22,895 bases of DNA from Actinomycetota bacterium. GTDB lineage: Bacteria; Actinomycetota; Actinomycetes; S36-B12; UBA5976. The position numbers and the translations under genes are program-made. This document shows positions 19,600 to 22,895 of this stretch, piece after piece (position 1 is the first letter of the stretch; each line of letters begins with the position of its first letter). Under the pieces are notes generated by a model. The model ran no database searches, was not told the origin of the DNA, and saw nothing but the letters and a program-made list of their open reading frames with translations. The DNA is taken from assembly GCA_017853815.1 (NCBI GenBank), contig JAFMIT010000011.1:1-22895 (forward strand). The letters are read 5' to 3'.

Positions 19600-21735
19600 T
19601 CAACTACCGAGGCTGGCCCCAAGCCGGCTAATGGCAGCGGTCGCTGTATCGGGGTCAGTCGTACGCCAAAAATCTGGCATCGATTGCAAAAGAAAGTTGG
19701 CGTAGCCGGCCGTTGCCAAGCGCGAGTCCAGCACAGCCACCATTCCGCGATCTTGTTGTGATCTCAACAGGCGTCCCGCGCCTTGAGCGAGTAGAAGCGC
19801 AGCGCGTGGAACCGCCACAGATTTGAAGCCGCTGCCGCCTGCTCGATCAACCCTTTGTTGCCTCGCTGCGTGCAGCGGATCATCCGGGCGAGGGAACGGA
19901 ATTCGATCAATGATCACGAGCGAACATGATTCGCCAGGAACGTCGACGCCTTGCCACAAAGACACGGTGCCGAGCAGGACGCTTGTAGTGTCTTTGGCGA
20001 ACTGACGCACAAGGTCTGCCACTACATCTCCCCTGCGCTGCACCAACAGCTTGGCGTCGAGGCCGGCTGCTGGCATGGCAGTTTTCAAATGCTCGGCAGC
20101 CTTTTCGACTGCTCGCCACGAGGAAAATAGAGCGAGCGTTCGTCCGCCAGCTGCAATCACGAGTCGAGTTAACTCTGCAAGTTGCTCGTCGCCTAAGCCG
20201 TCTCGTCCTGGCGGCGGCAAATGCTTGGCGATGTACAACACACCTTGAGAGGAAGCATCGAAAGGAGTGCCGACATCAAGACTTTCCCACTGATGTAGAA
20301 ACTTGGAAGAAGCGTCCGCCGGCGTCGGCGCTACCGCATTTCCGTCCTCGTCCCATTCAGGATCCACAAAATCATCTTCATCAGGCTCGTCGACCAGACC
20401 CTTTTCAGGTGCAACCAAACCAAGACTGCGGGCAATCGGTTCGAACGATCCACCGAGAGTCAGCGTCGCGGACGTGACAACGATTGGAACGTCACCGAAA
20501 AGGTCTTCCGAAAGTAGATGGCTTACAACCAGCGGCGCGACACGAACGACGGGTGCTCTGCCTTCGCCTCGTTCAAGCCAGGCGACATCTAGGTCTTTGA
20601 GTTTGAGAAGTCGTCCAGATACATCGTTAATTTCGGTTAATGCAACCTTGGCAATAGACCGCGCTGCGAGAACTTCTGTCTCAACTTCTGGGTCTGTTTT
20701 CGCTGCTGTAGAGATCGCCGCGAGAGCCTCAGCGACCGTGTCACGAATACTCGTCAATGTCGGCACGAGTGCTCGCAAACCGACAAAGAAATCAGCGGCT
20801 CCTTCGCCCATTTCGGCAACATCCATCACGATGCGTCGAGGATTCGATTGAGCGAATTCATCAAGCAAAAGGCGCAGGTCGTGAGCAGCTTCCTCGAGTG
20901 CCATTTGGTGTTCGGGTCCAAGCACCTTGCGGCACTTCACAGCAGCCCGCTCGAGCATTGAAGACGTCAGTTCTTCAGTCGCTTGCCCAGTAACCCGATC
21001 AGCCAACTCGTGGCCTTCGTCGACAATCACGGCACTGTGCTCTGGTAGGAGCTGATGTCCGTCGATGTAGTGAATGGTGAGCATCGCGTGGTTCGTGATG
21101 ACGACGTCCGCATCAAGCGCTTCAGCCCGCACCTGTTCGGTGAAGCATTCGGACCCCCACCGACACTTGTCTGCACCGACGCACTCATTGCCGGCGACCG
21201 AGAGGGCTCGCCACACTCGCGGATCTGGACTTGGCTCAAGCTCTTCTCGATCACCCGTTTTTGTCTTGTAAGCCCACGTGCGAACCCGCTTGGCTTCTTT
21301 TCCGAGTCGAGTGGAAGGTGCAGCGAACAACGCTGCCTGATCGTCGTCATCATCTTCGGGCTCATCTGTCGAGCCGTTGAGCCGAGCCTTGCAAATGTAA
21401 TGGTGTCGACCTTTGGCGACTGCGAAGCGCGGACGGCGGCCAAGGACCGGTTCGAGCGCATCCGCAATTCGAGGCAAGTCGCGGCCCACCAACTGCTGCT
21501 GCAGAGCGAGAGTCGCAGTACTGATGATGACGCAGGTGTCTTTCTCCATCGCGTACAAAATGGACGGCAGCAGATACGCGACGGACTTGCCGGTTCCGGT
21601 TCCCGCTTGGACCAGCAAATGATGCTTCTTGCGCAACGCCTCATCTACTGCATTGAGCATTGCAATCTGGCCATCGCGCTTCTCGCCACCGAGGGTGGAG
21701 ACAACCGCTTCGAGACTCTTGTCGAGTTTGGACAT
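19600..21735 (-). CDS. dinG: DinG-family ATP-dependent DNA helicase (XPD-like, iron-sulfur)
   Basis: A 5'-to-3' superfamily 2 helicase that resolves R-loops and repair intermediates. The 711-residue protein has a Q-like motif (RDGQIAMLNAV), Walker A AGTGTGKS (44-51), four cysteines (115, 185, 191, 197: YICK, NECVGADKC, GSECF) positioned to hold a 4Fe-4S cluster, TNHAML, Walker B with VDEGH (238-242), VVTSATLTLGGSFEP, and C-terminal LGTVSLWQGVDVPGESCSLVIIDRIPFPRPDDP and LLLAQGAGRLLRSQQDRG (motif VI). I chose ATG 21735, whose A is the last base of the TGA of the upstream serine dehydratase gene (TGATG coupling); GTG 21741 is possible. It converges on lexA with 8 nt between stops and no visible terminator. 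A location beside lexA fits its damage-inducible name in E. coli. Confidence 0.92.
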   Translation of the reverse strand: MSKLDKSLEAVVSTLGGEKRDGQIAMLNAVDEALRKKHHLLVQAGTGTGKSVAYLLPSILYAMEKDTCVIISTATLALQQQLVGRDLPRIADALEPVLGRRPRFAVAKGRHHYICKARLNGSTDEPEDDDDDQAALFAAPSTRLGKEAKRVRTWAYKTKTGDREELEPSPDPRVWRALSVAGNECVGADKCRWGSECFTEQVRAEALDADVVITNHAMLTIHYIDGHQLLPEHSAVIVDEGHELADRVTGQATEELTSSMLERAAVKCRKVLGPEHQMALEEAAHDLRLLLDEFAQSNPRRIVMDVAEMGEGAADFFVGLRALVPTLTSIRDTVAEALAAISTAAKTDPEVETEVLAARSIAKVALTEINDVSGRLLKLKDLDVAWLERGEGRAPVVRVAPLVVSHLLSEDLFGDVPIVVTSATLTLGGSFEPIARSLGLVAPEKGLVDEPDEDDFVDPEWDEDGNAVAPTPADASSKFLHQWESLDVGTPFDASSQGVLYIAKHLPPPGRDGLGDEQLAELTRLVIAAGGRTLALFSSWRAVEKAAEHLKTAMPAAGLDAKLLVQRRGDVVADLVRQFAKDTTSVLLGTVSLWQGVDVPGESCSLVIIDRIPFPRPDDPLHAARQQRVDRAGGSGFKSVAVPRAALLLAQGAGRLLRSQQDRGMVAVLDSRLATAGYANFLLQSMPDFWRTTDPDTATAAISRLGASLGS

Positions 21736-22895
21736 CAGCACTCAATCACGTTGACCGCAAGGCCACCGCGCGACGTCTCTTTGTACTTAATCTTCATGTC
21801 CGCACCGGTCTCGCGCATCGTTTTGATGACGTTGTCTAGGGACACCACATGACTGCCATCCCCACGAACCGCGAGACGAGCGGCATTGATCGCTTTGACT
21901 GCAGCAATCGCATTGCGCTCGATGCACGGAATCTGCACGAGACCACCCACTGGATCGCAGGTCAAGCCAAGGTTGTGCTCCATAGCAATTTCAGCCGCAT
22001 TCTCGACTTGGTCAGGAGTGCCGCCGAGAACCTCAGCTAAGCCTGCCGCAGCCATCGAGCAGGCTGACCCCACTTCACCCTGGCAACCAACTTCGGCGCC
22101 GGAGATGGATGCTGTTTCTTTGTAGACCACGCCGATAGCACCCGCGGTCAGCAAGAAGCGCATCAGCCCTTCATCATCCGCCCCTGGCACAAACGTTTGG
22201 TAATACTTCATGACCGCGGGGATGATGCCCGCAGCACCATTCGTGGGAGCGGTGACGACGCGGCCACCGGCGGCGTTTTCTTCATTGACGGCCAGCGCGT
22301 ACAAATTCACCCAGTCCATGGCAGCCATCGGATCCGTCATGCCGTCCGCGACCAGACCGACTTTGAACTGCTGAGCACGTCGTCGAACCTGTAGTCCGCC
22401 TGGCAGCACACCTTCGGTCGAGCAGCCACGCGTAATGCAGGCGTCCATGGCGTACCAGATGTTCATCAACGCGGCCCGCGTTTCTTCCGCCGAGCGCCAA
22501 GCGGCCTCGTTGGCGAGCATCACTGAGCTGATGCGCAACCCGTTGGATTTGGCAGCGTGAATGAGTTCGGCACCAGTTCGAAACGGATACGGAAGTGGAC
22601 GGTCGTCAACCACGATGCGATCAGCATCAGCGGCATTCATATCCACGACGAATCCGCCGCCAACCGAGTAGTACGTGCGATGAAGGAGAAGATTGTCATC
22701 GGCATCAAACGCATCAAAAGTCATGCCGTTGGGATGTGCGGGAAGGACCTTGCGACGATGCATCACGAGATCTTCATCAAGATCAAACTCAATTTCGTGC
22801 TTGCCCAAAATCGAGAGACGGGATGCCTCTGCTACAGATTTCATCCGCGCTGGAATCGAATCAATGTCAACTGTCTCTGGGGCTTCGCCTTCGAG
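21735..22895 (-). CDS. sdaA: Iron-sulfur L-serine dehydratase, single-chain form (5' end outside window)
   Basis: Deaminates L-serine to pyruvate and ammonia using an oxygen-sensitive 4Fe-4S cluster rather than PLP. The frame runs open to the window edge (the codons before the ATG at 22844 read LEGEAPETVDIDSIPAR, continuing the family's beta domain), so the ATG at 22844 is internal. Visible are the end of the beta domain (YYSVGGGFVVD), then the alpha domain: CITRGCSTEGVLPGGL, APTNGAAGIIPAV, ISGAEVGCQGEVGSACSMAAAG, and NLGLTCDPVGGLVQIPCIERN. Cluster-ligand cysteines are in the GCQGEVGSAC and TCDPVGG motifs. The protein ends in Cys (VNVIEC), the tail residue that reaches into the active site as a fourth ligand in the Legionella enzyme. 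It is coupled to dinG by TGATG. Confidence 0.93.
   Translation of the reverse strand, partial: LEGEAPETVDIDSIPARMKSVAEASRLSILGKHEIEFDLDEDLVMHRRKVLPAHPNGMTFDAFDADDNLLLHRTYYSVGGGFVVDMNAADADRIVVDDRPLPYPFRTGAELIHAAKSNGLRISSVMLANEAAWRSAEETRAALMNIWYAMDACITRGCSTEGVLPGGLQVRRRAQQFKVGLVADGMTDPMAAMDWVNLYALAVNEENAAGGRVVTAPTNGAAGIIPAVMKYYQTFVPGADDEGLMRFLLTAGAIGVVYKETASISGAEVGCQGEVGSACSMAAAGLAEVLGGTPDQVENAAEIAMEHNLGLTCDPVGGLVQIPCIERNAIAAVKAINAARLAVRGDGSHVVSLDNVIKTMRETGADMKIKYKETSRGGLAVNVIEC

Overview
The window looks like a chromosomal segment of a moderately GC-rich actinobacterium (Actinomycetota). Supporting signs are the nrdR-nrdJ / LysM protein / lexA neighbourhood, an actinobacterial-type SOS box (CGAAC-N4-GTTCG), the crtE-crtI-'crt_membr' (MptB-like)-crtB gene order, and DnaA boxes of the TTGTCCACA type. 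The genus cannot be fixed from sequence alone; a pigmented, free-living, aquatic-type lineage is a guess. I see no rRNA, tRNA, CRISPR array, transposase or phage gene. Genes are packed tightly, with start/stop overlaps and convergent stop-codon overlaps.

Region 1 (1-5447): the end of a saccharopine-dehydrogenase-like gene and its hairpin, a small DoxX-like membrane protein on the minus strand, then a compact plus-strand run of five genes: YbaK-like deacylase, LysE-type exporter, CruF-like carotenoid hydratase, GT2 glycosyltransferase and a CrtI/CrtD-family desaturase. The last three are carotenoid 'tailoring' genes.

Region 2 (5444-13839): a CDP-alcohol phosphatidyltransferase and metF on the minus strand separate the tailoring genes from the core carotenoid operon on the plus strand: crtE (prenyl diphosphate synthase), crtI (phytoene desaturase), an MptB-like polyprenol-phosphate mannosyltransferase and crtB (phytoene synthase). 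No lycopene cyclase and no lycopene elongase is visible. The simplest product is therefore an acyclic carotenoid that is hydrated, possibly 3,4-desaturated, and glycosylated. A YidE/AspT-type transporter converges on crtB.

Region 3 (14028-17940): a truncated IclR-type HTH fragment, then the class II (B12-dependent) ribonucleotide reductase gene nrdJ, preceded in its own direction by its repressor gene nrdR. The region upstream of nrdR holds two NrdR-box-like dyads exactly 31 bp apart and two DnaA boxes, so dNTP supply appears tied both to nucleotide sensing and to replication initiation.

Region 4 (18010-22895): a small membrane LysM protein resembling the SOS cell-division inhibitors next to lexA in other Gram-positive bacteria, a divergent promoter region with tandem SOS boxes, lexA with a leader of about 310 nt rich in hairpins, the XPD-like helicase gene dinG, and the 3' part of an iron-sulfur L-serine dehydratase gene. 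Regions 3 and 4 together form a genome-maintenance block. The lexA leader, which has mutually exclusive pairings around a repeated 8-mer and a 10-codon upstream ORF, is the least explained element and the best candidate for something undescribed.
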